Below are positions 44,486-53,615 of a DNA stretch of 64,000 bases, one piece after another. Position numbers and translations under genes: made by a program. The stretch covers positions 248,001 to 312,000 of the forward strand of contig MNTT01000015.1 in assembly GCA_001917135.1 (NCBI GenBank), written 5' to 3'. Source of the DNA: Acetobacter sp. 46_36 (GTDB lineage: Bacteria; Pseudomonadota; Alphaproteobacteria; RF32; CAG-239). Position 1 is the stretch's first letter, and every line of letters begins with the position of its first letter. A model generated the notes under the pieces. It did not search any database. It was not told the DNA's origin and saw only the letters and a program-made list of their open reading frames with translations.

Positions 44486-45349
44486 TTAAACTGTTTCTTC
44501 GTCCATCTTTTTCTTTAAACGCAGCAAATCGACCCATACTTTTGACTTTTGTGAGGAACTCCGTAACAGATAAGACGGATGGTATGTTGCAAGAACATGT
44601 GCCTTCTTTTTCTCATTAATCTGATATTCCAACCATTTTCCTCGTGTCCGGGAAATGGAGTCAGATACATCCATCACTGATTTTAAGGCAATTCCTCCCA
44701 GCAATAACAAATAATCAGGTTCAATCAATTCAATTTGTCTCTTAAGAAATGGCAGACAGACGGCAATTTCTTCATCGGTTGGCGTTCTGTTCCCCGGCGG
44801 TCTCCAAGGCAAAACATTGGTAATATAGCAGTCAGGCCTGTTGACATGAATTGCAGCCAGCATTTTGTCTAACAATTTTCCGCATCTGCCGACAAAGGGC
44901 CTCCCGATGCGGTCTTCATCTGCGCCGGGAGCTTCTCCGATAAGCAACAGTTTTGCTTTAGGTGCCCCGTCGCCGAAAACCGTGGAAGCTGCCGTATTTT
45001 TCAGGTTGCAGCCGTCAAAATTCTGCACGATGTTTCGCAGTTCGTCCAGAGAAGATGCTTTGGCACAGATATCGCGTGCATTTTTTGTAGCAGCAGCATA
45101 AGGCTGCATGGTCTGAGCCGTCGGCGCAAAACTGCGAGGTTCGGAAAAAGAAAGGTTTCCTGCCCGGCCGGTCGGCTGTCCGCTTGCCTGTTTGCCTGAA
45201 AGAACTTGTGCCGGAACGCTTTTAATTGTAGCCTGAGAGAAAAACTTTTCGGTCTCGCCGGTCAGGCACGGCAAATCGCCGCAGGTTTCGTTGACACCTG
45301 CCCACAAATACCAGTCGAGAGCTTCCCGTATGTTAATTTGTTTATTCAT
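44486..45349 (-). CDS. Uracil-DNA glycosylase, family 4-like
   Basis: This 287-residue base-excision-repair enzyme removes uracil from DNA. Motif A is LLIGEAPGADEDRIGRPFVG, and YITNVLPWRPPGNRTPT and ATYHPSYLLR are the other active-site segments. Family 4 enzymes use four cysteines for a 4Fe-4S cluster. Here only two are in place (DGCNLK and AVCLPF); the others are replaced by Lys and by Trp in PWRPP. The cluster is probably absent, as seems typical for the alphaproteobacterial branch. The N-terminal 90 residues are poorly conserved. The start at 45349 is preferred over an upstream TTG. Confidence 0.88.
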   Translation of the reverse strand: MNKQINIREALDWYLWAGVNETCGDLPCLTGETEKFFSQATIKSVPAQVLSGKQASGQPTGRAGNLSFSEPRSFAPTAQTMQPYAAATKNARDICAKASSLDELRNIVQNFDGCNLKNTAASTVFGDGAPKAKLLLIGEAPGADEDRIGRPFVGRCGKLLDKMLAAIHVNRPDCYITNVLPWRPPGNRTPTDEEIAVCLPFLKRQIELIEPDYLLLLGGIALKSVMDVSDSISRTRGKWLEYQINEKKKAHVLATYHPSYLLRSSSQKSKVWVDLLRLKKKMDEETV

Positions 45350-45448
45350 TGCTGCCAATTATATATATTATACTTTTTATTGCAATATAAAGCAATTATT
45401 TACACAAATATAATAAATTTAGTTTAAAGTTAAGAGCAAATTGATAAT

Positions 45449-47269
45449 ATGAAACGGCAAACTACGGGAATTTTTAAACATATGTTGAAAGCGAGCTACA
45501 TTATCACCCTGTTAAGCGGGATTGGGATATTCAATTCCTGCACCGGCAATTTTATTAATATGCCCGAATATCAGCAGGAGCAGGCATATCTTTTGCAAAA
45601 GGATACTGCATACGGCAATTATTTGGCCGGCAGAGTTGCCCATATACGGCAAGATTATGATAATGCGGCGCGTTATTATGTGCGGACGATAGAAAAGGGA
45701 ATGGTTAATGAAGATTTACTCGGTAAAACATATATCATTCTGGCATCACAGGGGAAAATTGACCAGGCGGTAAAATATGCCGGAATAGCCCGCAAAAATG
45801 GGGATAAAAACAATTTTATCGACGTTATTAATGCCGTTTATGCATTTAAGCATGGTGATTATAAGTCTTCCCGAGTTGCTTTGAACAGCATAAATGAAAA
45901 AACATACAAAAAACTGATTGCTCCGTTGTTCAACGCATGGAGTTATGTCGGAGAAGACAATTACGAACAGGCTGTAACAGAGCTGCAGAAACTGTCAGGA
46001 ATGGAAGAAATGAAAACAGTCTATAGCCTGCATAGCGGCCTGATTTCCGAATATTTCGGTAAAACGAAAGATGCGCAAAAATATTATGATATCGTAATTA
46101 ATGATAAAGCGAATGATATGTCGTTCCGGGCGTTGCAGATTATTTCAAATTTTCTGGTTCGCAATGGAGAAAAAGAAAAAGCGCTTAATTTAGTAGCCAA
46201 GTATTATGGTTCCAGCAATATAAAGGAAATGCTTGCCAGCCTTCGGGAAAAAATAAACCAAGGCAGCGCGGCATCTTCCCGGCTGGTAAATACTCCTGAC
46301 GAAGGGGCGGGGGAAGTCTTTTTGGAAATTGCCCTGTTATTCAAATCTGTGCCGGTTGGCCACGATTATGCCCAGATTTATATGGCTGTCTCGGAATATT
46401 TTAATCCCGATAATGATATTGCCAAAATAGCTATGGCGGATTTGTTTGAAGAACGGTTGATGCTTAATGATGCCAATAAGTATTACGATTCGATTGGTAA
46501 AAAATCAGAGATGTACTATCCGGCGCAGATGAAAAAAGCCAATAATTTGTCTGCCGAGAAAAAATACAGTGAGGCGATAAAAGTATTAAAACGGCTGCTT
46601 CGGGAAAATCCTGGCAATTTTCAGGTATTGTTTAATCTGGGCGATGTTTTGCGTGTAAGCAATAATCAGCCGGATGCTATTAAATATTACAATAAAGCCA
46701 TAAATTCCATATTTTATGAGAGTGAAAAATATTGGCCGGTATACTATGCGCTGGCAGTTTCTTATGATAAAAACAATGAATGGGGCAAAGCTGAAGAAAG
46801 TCTTGAAAAAGCTCTGAAATTAAGCAACCGCCATCCGCAGGTGCTCAACTATCTTGGATACAGCTGGCTTAAATATAATATGAATACGGACAAAGCCGCG
46901 GCCATGATTTTGGAAGCTTATGAAAAAGACCCGAATGATGGTGTGATAATGGATAGTCTTGGATGGGTCTATTTTAAAACCGGAGATTATGATAACGCCA
47001 TTTTATATTTGGAAAAGGCATCAGAACTTAATCCTCAAAATGCTATTATCAGTGATCATCTCGGCGATGCATACTGGTTTGGCGGGCGTAAAAATGAAGC
47101 AGTGTTTCAGTGGAAACAGGCATTGTCTCAAAAAGAGGAACAAGAAGAGTTAAATGCAAAACAGGTAAAAAATAAAATAGAAAATGGATTAAAAAATATA
47201 AAAAAGCTTTCAATCCAAGATGAAAAAATCAAGAAAAACCTGCATAGTCTGAACGATATAACCGAATAA
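45449..47269 (+). CDS. TPR-repeat envelope protein, probable lipoprotein
   Basis: This 606-residue protein has an N-terminal hydrophobic segment ending GIFNSC, a possible lipobox cysteine near 31. TPR repeats fill most of the chain, for example LKRLLRENPGNFQVLFNLGD, and the C-terminus repeats NYLGYSWLKYN and DSLGWVYFKTGDYDNAILYL. It diverges from the uracil-DNA glycosylase gene over 99 bp. In several Alphaproteobacteria a similar TPR protein lies near this glycosylase. A start at codon 12 is also possible. The function is presumably protein-protein assembly in the periplasm or outer membrane. Confidence 0.8.
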   Translation: MKRQTTGIFKHMLKASYIITLLSGIGIFNSCTGNFINMPEYQQEQAYLLQKDTAYGNYLAGRVAHIRQDYDNAARYYVRTIEKGMVNEDLLGKTYIILASQGKIDQAVKYAGIARKNGDKNNFIDVINAVYAFKHGDYKSSRVALNSINEKTYKKLIAPLFNAWSYVGEDNYEQAVTELQKLSGMEEMKTVYSLHSGLISEYFGKTKDAQKYYDIVINDKANDMSFRALQIISNFLVRNGEKEKALNLVAKYYGSSNIKEMLASLREKINQGSAASSRLVNTPDEGAGEVFLEIALLFKSVPVGHDYAQIYMAVSEYFNPDNDIAKIAMADLFEERLMLNDANKYYDSIGKKSEMYYPAQMKKANNLSAEKKYSEAIKVLKRLLRENPGNFQVLFNLGDVLRVSNNQPDAIKYYNKAINSIFYESEKYWPVYYALAVSYDKNNEWGKAEESLEKALKLSNRHPQVLNYLGYSWLKYNMNTDKAAAMILEAYEKDPNDGVIMDSLGWVYFKTGDYDNAILYLEKASELNPQNAIISDHLGDAYWFGGRKNEAVFQWKQALSQKEEQEELNAKQVKNKIENGLKNIKKLSIQDEKIKKNLHSLNDITE

Positions 47270-47278
47270 TTCAAGGGC

Positions 47279-47307
47279 TGCCGCAAATATGCAAAATGTT
47301 TGCGGCA
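47279..47307. terminator. Stem-loop between converging TPR gene and glmM
   Basis: A perfect nine-base stem TGCCGCAAA / TTTGCGGCA has an 11-base loop. It has no T run on either side, so it may be an inefficient or Rho-assisted terminator, or an RNA 3'-end stabiliser. Confidence 0.5.
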
Positions 47308-47377
47308 ATTCTCAGGCTATCATAAACACATATTTATAAAAGAGTGTTGCCAACTCAAATATAAGCATGGAATAAAA

Positions 47378-48742
47378 TTATTTTTGATATTGTAAAATAA
47401 GCTGTTTTAAATGTTTCGCAAGCCGGGCAACCGTTTGTTCGTCCTTTCCTTCAATCCGGAGTTTGATAACCGGTTCGGTGCCGGATTTTCTCGCAATCAG
47501 ATTGCTGTTTTCGCCCAAAGTTTTCTTTGCGTCATTTAAGGCTGTTTGGACATCATCATGTTCAAGGCTTTGCTGCATAAATTCTTTGGTTGAAAACCGG
47601 ATATTTTCAATTAAACAGGGATAGGGGGAGAATATCGGAAAAATTTCATTCATAGGCTTGTTGGTTTCCAAATAGGCCAAAGCCAAAATAATGGCTACGG
47701 CCAAAGCGTCGCCGCTTTTTGCGTATTGTGAAAGAACAATATGTCCCACAGGTTCTCCGCCTAGCGAGGAAAATTTTTCTTTCATTAAATCAATAACGTA
47801 TCTTTCCCCGACCTTGCTTTGAAAATAAATAAAACCGTTTTTACGCAGATATTCCCCCAGTCCCAGATTGGACCATTCTGTACTGATGACTGTGTTATTG
47901 TTGAGTTGTCCGTGTTTTTTTAGATATTGCGCCAAAAAACAGAGCAGTTGGTCTCCGTCAATAACCGTTCCCGTATTATCGACAAGAATAACCCGGTCGC
48001 CGTCCCCGTCAACCGCAATGCCAAAATGGGCATGGGCTTCTTTAACGGTTTGAGCCAGCTGTTCTGTGTGCTGGGAACCGCAGTTTTGATTAATGTTATA
48101 CCCGTCCGGCTGATTATTGATTGAAATAATGCCGGCACCCAAATCCTTGAATGTCTGGGGAAGAATATAAGAATAAGCGCCGTTTGCGCAGTCAATAACC
48201 ACCCGCAGCCCTTGCAGGGCTTTATAATTAGGTGCAATTTTGCGCATATTTTCAATATAGTCTTCAATAATTTCGTCTTTTTTGAAAATTTTTCCGAAAC
48301 GCGTCTGTTTTGATGCTGGCGGTGTTTTTTCAGTTAAATGATTTTGTTCTAAGAGTTTTTCAATTTTTACATAAAAGTCGTCGGAAAATTTGTCGCCACT
48401 CTGATTGATAAGCTTTATGCCGTTGTCTTGATAAGGGTTATGTGATGCCGTAATCATTAAGGACATATCCACGCCGAGTTCTGGCGTTTTCAATGTAACC
48501 AACGGTGTAGGGACAATGCCCAGTAAAATAACGTCAATTCCGTTTGCCGTAAATCCGGCGCTTAGCGCTGCTTCAATCATATCTCCGGATATGCGCGTAT
48601 CTTTGCCAATGGCTATTTTCTTTTTATCCGTGCACACCGTTTGGCTTAATATTTCTGCCAGGTTAAATGCAAAGTCCGCCGTCATCGGATAGAAACCGGC
48701 AACGCCTCTGACGCCGTCCGTACCGAATAATTTATTTGCCAT
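47378..48742 (-). CDS. glmM: Phosphoglucosamine mutase GlmM
   Basis: GlmM converts glucosamine-6-phosphate to glucosamine-1-phosphate for UDP-GlcNAc synthesis. The 454-residue length is usual. FGTDGVRGVAGFYPMTADFA is the N-terminal signature. The phosphoserine is S100 in ITASHNPYQDNGIKL, the metal-binding loop is DGDGDRVILVD, and the C-terminal phosphate-binding loop is ARKSGTEPVIKLRIEG. It feeds both peptidoglycan and lipid A, which matches lpxC further right. Confidence 0.97.
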   Translation of the reverse strand: MANKLFGTDGVRGVAGFYPMTADFAFNLAEILSQTVCTDKKKIAIGKDTRISGDMIEAALSAGFTANGIDVILLGIVPTPLVTLKTPELGVDMSLMITASHNPYQDNGIKLINQSGDKFSDDFYVKIEKLLEQNHLTEKTPPASKQTRFGKIFKKDEIIEDYIENMRKIAPNYKALQGLRVVIDCANGAYSYILPQTFKDLGAGIISINNQPDGYNINQNCGSQHTEQLAQTVKEAHAHFGIAVDGDGDRVILVDNTGTVIDGDQLLCFLAQYLKKHGQLNNNTVISTEWSNLGLGEYLRKNGFIYFQSKVGERYVIDLMKEKFSSLGGEPVGHIVLSQYAKSGDALAVAIILALAYLETNKPMNEIFPIFSPYPCLIENIRFSTKEFMQQSLEHDDVQTALNDAKKTLGENSNLIARKSGTEPVIKLRIEGKDEQTVARLAKHLKQLILQYQK

Positions 48743-48843
48743 TATATTGCTCCATATTGCACCGCATTAAATTTTCCTGCTTATTAGGCTAAAGCTATAA
48801 GCGGCATAATGCAAGCATATTGTATATTATGCTATAAAATAAA

Positions 48844-48875
48844 TTGCCGCGGCATATAAGAACCAGCCGCGGCAA
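48844..48875 (-). terminator. Terminator downstream of the outer-membrane barrel gene
   Basis: A ten-base GC-rich stem TTGCCGCGGC / GCCGCGGCAA is followed on the minus strand by a T-rich ATTTATTTTAT run. It lies 26 bases after the stop of 48902-49516. Confidence 0.82.
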
Positions 48876-48901
48876 TAAAAAAGCAAAATTTACAAAAAAA
48901 C

Positions 48902-49516
48902 TTATAAAATGTATCTGACGCCAACGTAAACTTCTTGGTCGGTTACGCTTGTTTTCCCGTTAAATTCGTCTAAATCGCCCATATCGTAGTAGCGGTACCC
49001 GACATCAAGATTCAGTCTGTTTGTCAGCTTTGCTGATATACCGGCACCCAATGACCAGGTAAAACTATCATCGTCCATCTTAAGCTTGGTACCGATACTG
49101 TTATTTGTTATAGTCAACTTATGGTTAGTCCAGCCGATACCGGCGTCAACAAACGGCGTAAACCAAGAATACGGAAAAAAGTCATAATAAACAATGAACA
49201 TGTATGATTGTGATCTGAATTTTCCTTTTGCATAGCTTGAGATATTTTCGCTGTTGGCTTTTCTCCACATATATTCTATTTCGGTTCTGAAATGCTCGTG
49301 TCTGTAACCAATTCCGCCGGAAGCAATAAATCTTTTCTTGTCAACGACATAGTGGGAAAAACTGTTTCCGACTCCGCTTCTGTCGTCATCAACTTCATAC
49401 TCTGCATACCCGGCGCGCCCGGCCAGATAAAATCCGTCACATTCGGCAGCTGCTTTTTCTGCCGTGAAAATAAAGGCCAAAGCCAGAATTGCCGTAAAAA
49501 TTTTATTGTTTGTCAT
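48902..49516 (-). CDS. Outer-membrane beta-barrel protein, opacity/OmpA-barrel type
   Basis: This 204-residue exported protein has a signal peptide ending EKAAA. About eight amphipathic strands follow, such as FYLAGRAGYAEYEVDDD, FTPFVDAGIGWTNHK and LNLDVGYRYYDMGD. The C-terminal strand is QEVYVGVRYIL. The size fits an eight-stranded barrel of the Omp25/opacity group. No periplasmic OmpA domain is attached. It is monocistronic, with a strong terminator behind it. Function as surface structural protein is an inference. Confidence 0.82.
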   Translation of the reverse strand: MTNNKIFTAILALAFIFTAEKAAAECDGFYLAGRAGYAEYEVDDDRSGVGNSFSHYVVDKKRFIASGGIGYRHEHFRTEIEYMWRKANSENISSYAKGKFRSQSYMFIVYYDFFPYSWFTPFVDAGIGWTNHKLTITNNSIGTKLKMDDDSFTWSLGAGISAKLTNRLNLDVGYRYYDMGDLDEFNGKTSVTDQEVYVGVRYIL

Positions 49517-49690
49517 TAAAGAAACTCCGTTTCACTAGTCCTGAATTTAATTCGTAGACAAAATAACACAAAATTTAAACAAAACAAGTAAAAAATTAAC
49601 AAAAGGTAAATTTTTTTTGTAAAAGTATATTTTTTTCTATTTTTCCCTCAAAAGCGTTGATTTTATAATAATATGTGTTAAACCTTAAAA

Positions 49691-50085
49691 CCAAGGTGGT
49701 TGGATAGCTGCGCCGGGATTTCTTCCGGTGAGGAAAGTCCGAGCGTCATGGAAACGGGGCACCGGATAACGTCCGGCTGGAGAAATCTAAGGGAAAGTGC
49801 CACAGAAAATTACCGCCAAAATTATTTTGGTAAGGTTGAAAAGGCGAGGTAAGAGCTCACCGCAAAGATAGTAATATCCTTTGGCAAGGCAAACCCTGCC
49901 CGACGCAAGACCAAATTAGGAGGGCGGCTTTAAGCCGTTACATGGGGCGTTTCCACCCTGCTCCAGAGGTAGGTCGCTCGAACCGAATGGCGACATTCGG
50001 TCCAGATGAATAGCTATCGCTTTGAATCTTTGCCTTCGGGTAAAGCAAATGACAAGTACAGAACTCGGCTTACAGACCACCTTTG
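49691..50085 (+). ncRNA. rnpB: RNase P RNA component
   Basis: This is the catalytic RNA of ribonuclease P, type A. The conserved elements appear in order: GAGGAAAGTCCGAGCG near 49729, AAGGGAAAGTGCCACAGAAA near 49789, AGGTAAGAGCTCACCGC near 49847, GGCAAACCCTGCC, CCAGAGGTAGGTCGCTCG near 49964 and ACAGAACTCGGCTTACAGACC at the 3' end. Helix P1 pairs AAGGTGGT (49693-49700) with ACCACCTT (50076-50083). A run of six T at 50087-50092 gives the 3' end. It lies immediately upstream of lpxC. End positions are within a few bases. Confidence 0.96.
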
Positions 50086-50105
50086 ATTTTTTATGGGAGA
50101 GAATA

Positions 50106-50960
50106 ATGCAGTATCAGCACACGTTAAAAAATGCTATTGAAATAAAGGGAATAGGACTGCACTCCGGTTGTACTGCCGTAATGACGATAGAGCCTGCTCC
50201 GGAAAATCACGGCATTCGGTTTCAACGGACTGATATTGCGGGAGTTGAAACGATTCCGGCATTGTATTCTAATGTCGTTGATACAAGGAATTGTACCTGC
50301 TTAGGTGCCTCTCCGCAAAATATCGTCAGTACGATAGAACATATAATGTCGGTCTTTTATATCCTCGGCATAGATAATGCGCTGGTTAAGGTTAATAATC
50401 CCGAGGTTCCGATTCTTGACGGCAGCGGCCGCGAATTTCTGCGTATTTTGCAATCGGCGGAATTGGCTGTTCAAAATGCCCCGCGCTGTATTTTGAAAGT
50501 TTCCCGCGAGGTCAGGTTTGAAGATGGCAAAGGCGCAAGCATAACGCTGTTGCCGGCAGAGACTCTGCACATTTGCTTTGATATAGAGTTCCCTTCCAAA
50601 ATTGTCGGACATCAGAATTTTGATAAAGACATAACCAAAGAAGTCTTTGCCACGGAAATTGCTCCGTGCCGGACTTTCTGCGAAAAATATCAGGTCGACT
50701 ATCTGCAGTCAATCGGACTGATAAAAGGCGGTTCGCTGGACAATGCTGTTGTTTTGGATGGAGAAACGATATTGAATCCCGGCGGTTTTCGCGTGCCGAA
50801 TGAATGTGTAAACCACAAAGTAATGGATACCATTGGTGATTTATATACTTCGGGGTATTATATATTGGCAAAAGTTGTTGCCAACAGAAGCGGACATTAT
50901 CATAATAACGAAATCCTGAAACAGCTGTTTGCTTCTGCGGATAATTATGAAATACTGTAA
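50106..50960 (+). CDS. lpxC: UDP-3-O-acyl-N-acetylglucosamine deacetylase LpxC
   Basis: LpxC is the zinc enzyme of the committed step in lipid A synthesis. The 284-residue protein starts at ATG 50106 after GGGAG. An upstream in-frame extension would lie in the RNase P RNA and is rejected. Zinc ligands are H79 (in the STIEHIMSV segment with catalytic E78) and the histidine and aspartate of NHKVMDTIGD. The catalytic histidine is in SGHYHNNEIL. LDGSGREF is conserved. It heads the lpxC-bamD-recN group; ftsZ, which normally precedes it in Alphaproteobacteria, is absent here. Confidence 0.97.
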   Translation: MQYQHTLKNAIEIKGIGLHSGCTAVMTIEPAPENHGIRFQRTDIAGVETIPALYSNVVDTRNCTCLGASPQNIVSTIEHIMSVFYILGIDNALVKVNNPEVPILDGSGREFLRILQSAELAVQNAPRCILKVSREVRFEDGKGASITLLPAETLHICFDIEFPSKIVGHQNFDKDITKEVFATEIAPCRTFCEKYQVDYLQSIGLIKGGSLDNAVVLDGETILNPGGFRVPNECVNHKVMDTIGDLYTSGYYILAKVVANRSGHYHNNEILKQLFASADNYEIL

Positions 50961-50975
50961 GAGAGGGAAAAGAGG

Positions 50976-51725
50976 ATGAAAAAGATTCTGTATGTACTGC
51001 CGGTCATTGGTTTGATGTTCCTTTCCGCTTGTGCTTCAACGGAAGAACCCGTCAATGACGAGGACAAAAGCGCGGAAACCCTGTATAACGAAGCTTACGA
51101 TTATCTGAACAAAACGTCTTATCAGAAAGCAGCGGAGACGTTTGATAAGGTTGAAATGGAACACCCGTATTCCAAATGGGCAACCAAGTCCAAGCTGATG
51201 AGTGCGTATTCGTATTATAAGGACGAAAAATACGACGATGCCATTGCCGCGCTGGATCGTTATATTCGTTTGCATCCCGGTAACAAAGATGTTGCCTATG
51301 CCTTTTATCTCAAAGGCGTCTGCTATTACGACCAGATTGCGCCGTCTCAAAAAGAACAGTCGGCAACCCGCGATGCATATGAAACTTTTTCTCAGGTTAT
51401 CGCGATGTTTCCGGACAGCGAATATGCTGCCGATGCCAAAGCCAAAATGGCGTTGATAGAAGACCACCTTGCCGGGCATGAAATGAGTGTCGGGCGTTAT
51501 TATCTGGAAAATAAAGAATACATTTCCGCATTGAACCGTTTCTCAACCGTAACAGATGTTTACCAGACAACCAGCCAGATAGAAGAAGCTCTGTACCGTG
51601 AGATAGAAATATATACGCTGCTGGGCTTGGACAGTGAAGCTGTAAAAAAAGAAGAAATCTTGCGCCGCAACTATCCTGACGGCAAGTGGACTGCAATGGC
51701 TGCAAAGTTAATCGCAAAGGACTGA
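50976..51725 (+). CDS. bamD: Outer-membrane assembly lipoprotein BamD
   Basis: BamD is the essential lipoprotein of the BAM complex. The 249-residue precursor has a signal with lipobox LMFLSAC, placing the lipidated cysteine at residue 19. Five TPR-like repeats follow (YNEAYDYLNKTSYQKAAETF, then YDDAIAALDRYIRLHPGNKD). DQIAPSQKEQSATRDAYETF is the typical central segment. It lies between lpxC and recN, the usual alphaproteobacterial context. Confidence 0.96.
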   Translation: MKKILYVLPVIGLMFLSACASTEEPVNDEDKSAETLYNEAYDYLNKTSYQKAAETFDKVEMEHPYSKWATKSKLMSAYSYYKDEKYDDAIAALDRYIRLHPGNKDVAYAFYLKGVCYYDQIAPSQKEQSATRDAYETFSQVIAMFPDSEYAADAKAKMALIEDHLAGHEMSVGRYYLENKEYISALNRFSTVTDVYQTTSQIEEALYREIEIYTLLGLDSEAVKKEEILRRNYPDGKWTAMAAKLIAKD

Positions 51726-51734
51726 TTTTCACTG

Positions 51735-53417
51735 ATGCTCAAGACCCTATCCATAAGAAATGTCGTCCTGATAGACAGTTTGGACATAGATTTTTCCGGC
51801 GGTCTGACGGTTTTGAGCGGTGAAACCGGCGCCGGCAAGTCCATTCTGCTGGATTCGCTTGGGCTTTTGCTGGGCAGCCGTTCCGAGTCGTCACTTGTGC
51901 GAACCGGGGCGGACAAACTGTCCGTAACCGGCGTTTTTGAAGTCCGTCCGGACAATAAAATTTATGACATTGCCGCGGAATATGATTTGGAAGTGGACGG
52001 CGATATCATCATTAAGCGGACGATTTCCGCTGACGGGCGCGGCAAAATACTCTTTAATGACCAGATAATCACCTTAAAGCTGTTGCGGGAATTAAGCCGC
52101 TGCTTGATAGAAATTCACGGCCAGCACGATAATCAGGGATTACTAAATCCGGCGACCCATTGTGATATTTTGGACAGTTGCGGTGCTTGCGGGAAAGAGC
52201 TTGCAGCTGTCAGAGAGGCTTTTTCCGCTTATAAAACTGCCGCTGCTGCGCTTCGCAGCCGTGAAGAAGCCCTTAACAAAGCAAAAGAAGACGAAGAAAA
52301 TCTGAAACACTGGGTGCAGGAACTAAACAAGCTGGCACCAAAAAAAGGTGAGGAAGAAACTTTGCGTATCCGTCGCAGCGAACTGATGAATGCCGAAAAG
52401 ATAATAGAAAAAATGAACGCCGCTTATGCTTATCTTAATGGCAGCAGCTCTGTATTAGACAGTATAGCCAAAGCGCAAAACGCCATTTCCCGCGTCAACG
52501 AAATTGTAAATAACAAATACGCCGATATTGAGCAAAATCTGGAAACGGCACTTTACAGCCTCAATGACGCGGTGGAACGCATAGAAGCCGGTTCGGCGGA
52601 CGTTTCATTAAACCAAAATGAGATTGACGATATAGAAACACGGCTGTTTGCGCTGCGCAGCGTTGCCAAAAAACACCGAACGGAAATAGATATGCTGCCC
52701 GAAAAGCAGGAAGAATTATCTGCTGCCCTGCAAAATCTGCAAAACGGCGAAGACAGTCTGCGCGAATTGCAGGAAGAGGTCAGGCGCTTGCGTGAAGCCT
52801 ATATTGCCGCGGCGTCAAAGTTAAGCGAAAAGCGCATTAAAACCGCTGCCAAACTGGATAAAAGCATTATGCGCGAACTTCCGCCGCTGAAAATGGAAAA
52901 AGCCGTTTTCAGAACTTCCGTAATCTCAAAAGAAGAAAGCCAGTGGTCGGAAAAAGGTTGGGATTCCGTTTGTTTTGAGGTATCAACCAACCCTAATACC
53001 CCGATGGGTGCGTTGAATAAGATAGCTTCCGGAGGCGAACTGTCGCGTTTTATGCTGGCATTAAAGGTAAACCTTGCGCAGACTTCCAGTCAGGAAACGC
53101 TGATTTTTGACGAGATAGATACAGGTATCGGCGGCGCTACGGCAGAAGCGGTGGGCGAGCGTCTGGCGCGTTTGGCGGAAAAGGTGCAGGTCATGGTTGT
53201 AACTCATTCCCCGCAGGTTGCCGCATTCGGCAGTGAACATTTTAAGGTGGAAAAAACAACTCAAAATGACATTACGACAACCAGGCTGGAAAAATTAACT
53301 GCCGCGGGCAAGGTTGAAGAAATCGCCCGTATGCTTGCCGGAGAAAAAATTACCAAAGAAGCGCGTGCTGCGGCTCATGTTTTGCTGAACAAAGATAAAA
53401 ACCCGGTATTATTTTAA
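51735..53417 (+). CDS. recN: DNA repair protein RecN
   Basis: RecN is an SMC-like ATPase in double-strand-break repair. The 560-residue protein has Walker A SGETGAGKSILLDSLGLLL near 28-46. A coiled-coil middle rich in Glu, Leu and Ala follows. The ABC signature is IASGGELSRFMLALK, and Walker B is TLIFDEIDTGIGG. VVTHSPQVAAFG is the H-loop. It follows bamD by nine bases. ligA, often the next gene, is not present. Confidence 0.96.
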   Translation: MLKTLSIRNVVLIDSLDIDFSGGLTVLSGETGAGKSILLDSLGLLLGSRSESSLVRTGADKLSVTGVFEVRPDNKIYDIAAEYDLEVDGDIIIKRTISADGRGKILFNDQIITLKLLRELSRCLIEIHGQHDNQGLLNPATHCDILDSCGACGKELAAVREAFSAYKTAAAALRSREEALNKAKEDEENLKHWVQELNKLAPKKGEEETLRIRRSELMNAEKIIEKMNAAYAYLNGSSSVLDSIAKAQNAISRVNEIVNNKYADIEQNLETALYSLNDAVERIEAGSADVSLNQNEIDDIETRLFALRSVAKKHRTEIDMLPEKQEELSAALQNLQNGEDSLRELQEEVRRLREAYIAAASKLSEKRIKTAAKLDKSIMRELPPLKMEKAVFRTSVISKEESQWSEKGWDSVCFEVSTNPNTPMGALNKIASGGELSRFMLALKVNLAQTSSQETLIFDEIDTGIGGATAEAVGERLARLAEKVQVMVVTHSPQVAAFGSEHFKVEKTTQNDITTTRLEKLTAAGKVEEIARMLAGEKITKEARAAAHVLLNKDKNPVLF

Positions 53418-53615
53418 TTGGTTTCAGCCCTTTCCATTATACTTTGCTGAGTTTATCCCTGTTGCATCACGCTTGCATAGCCTTTGACTATTCCAAAGAT
53501 TGCCATTTACATATCCAACACGGCATCAGAGCGTTTATGTTATGGTTTTCACTGCTTCCTATGTTGCCGCTCTTTTTCTTTTGCATAGCAAAATTATATT
53601 TCCGGCTGTCAGATC

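Noticed and set aside
50022..50105. N-terminal extension of LpxC by 28 residues
   Set aside because: The extension lies in the 3' end of RNase P RNA; ATG 50106 has a good ribosome-binding site and matches the family start.
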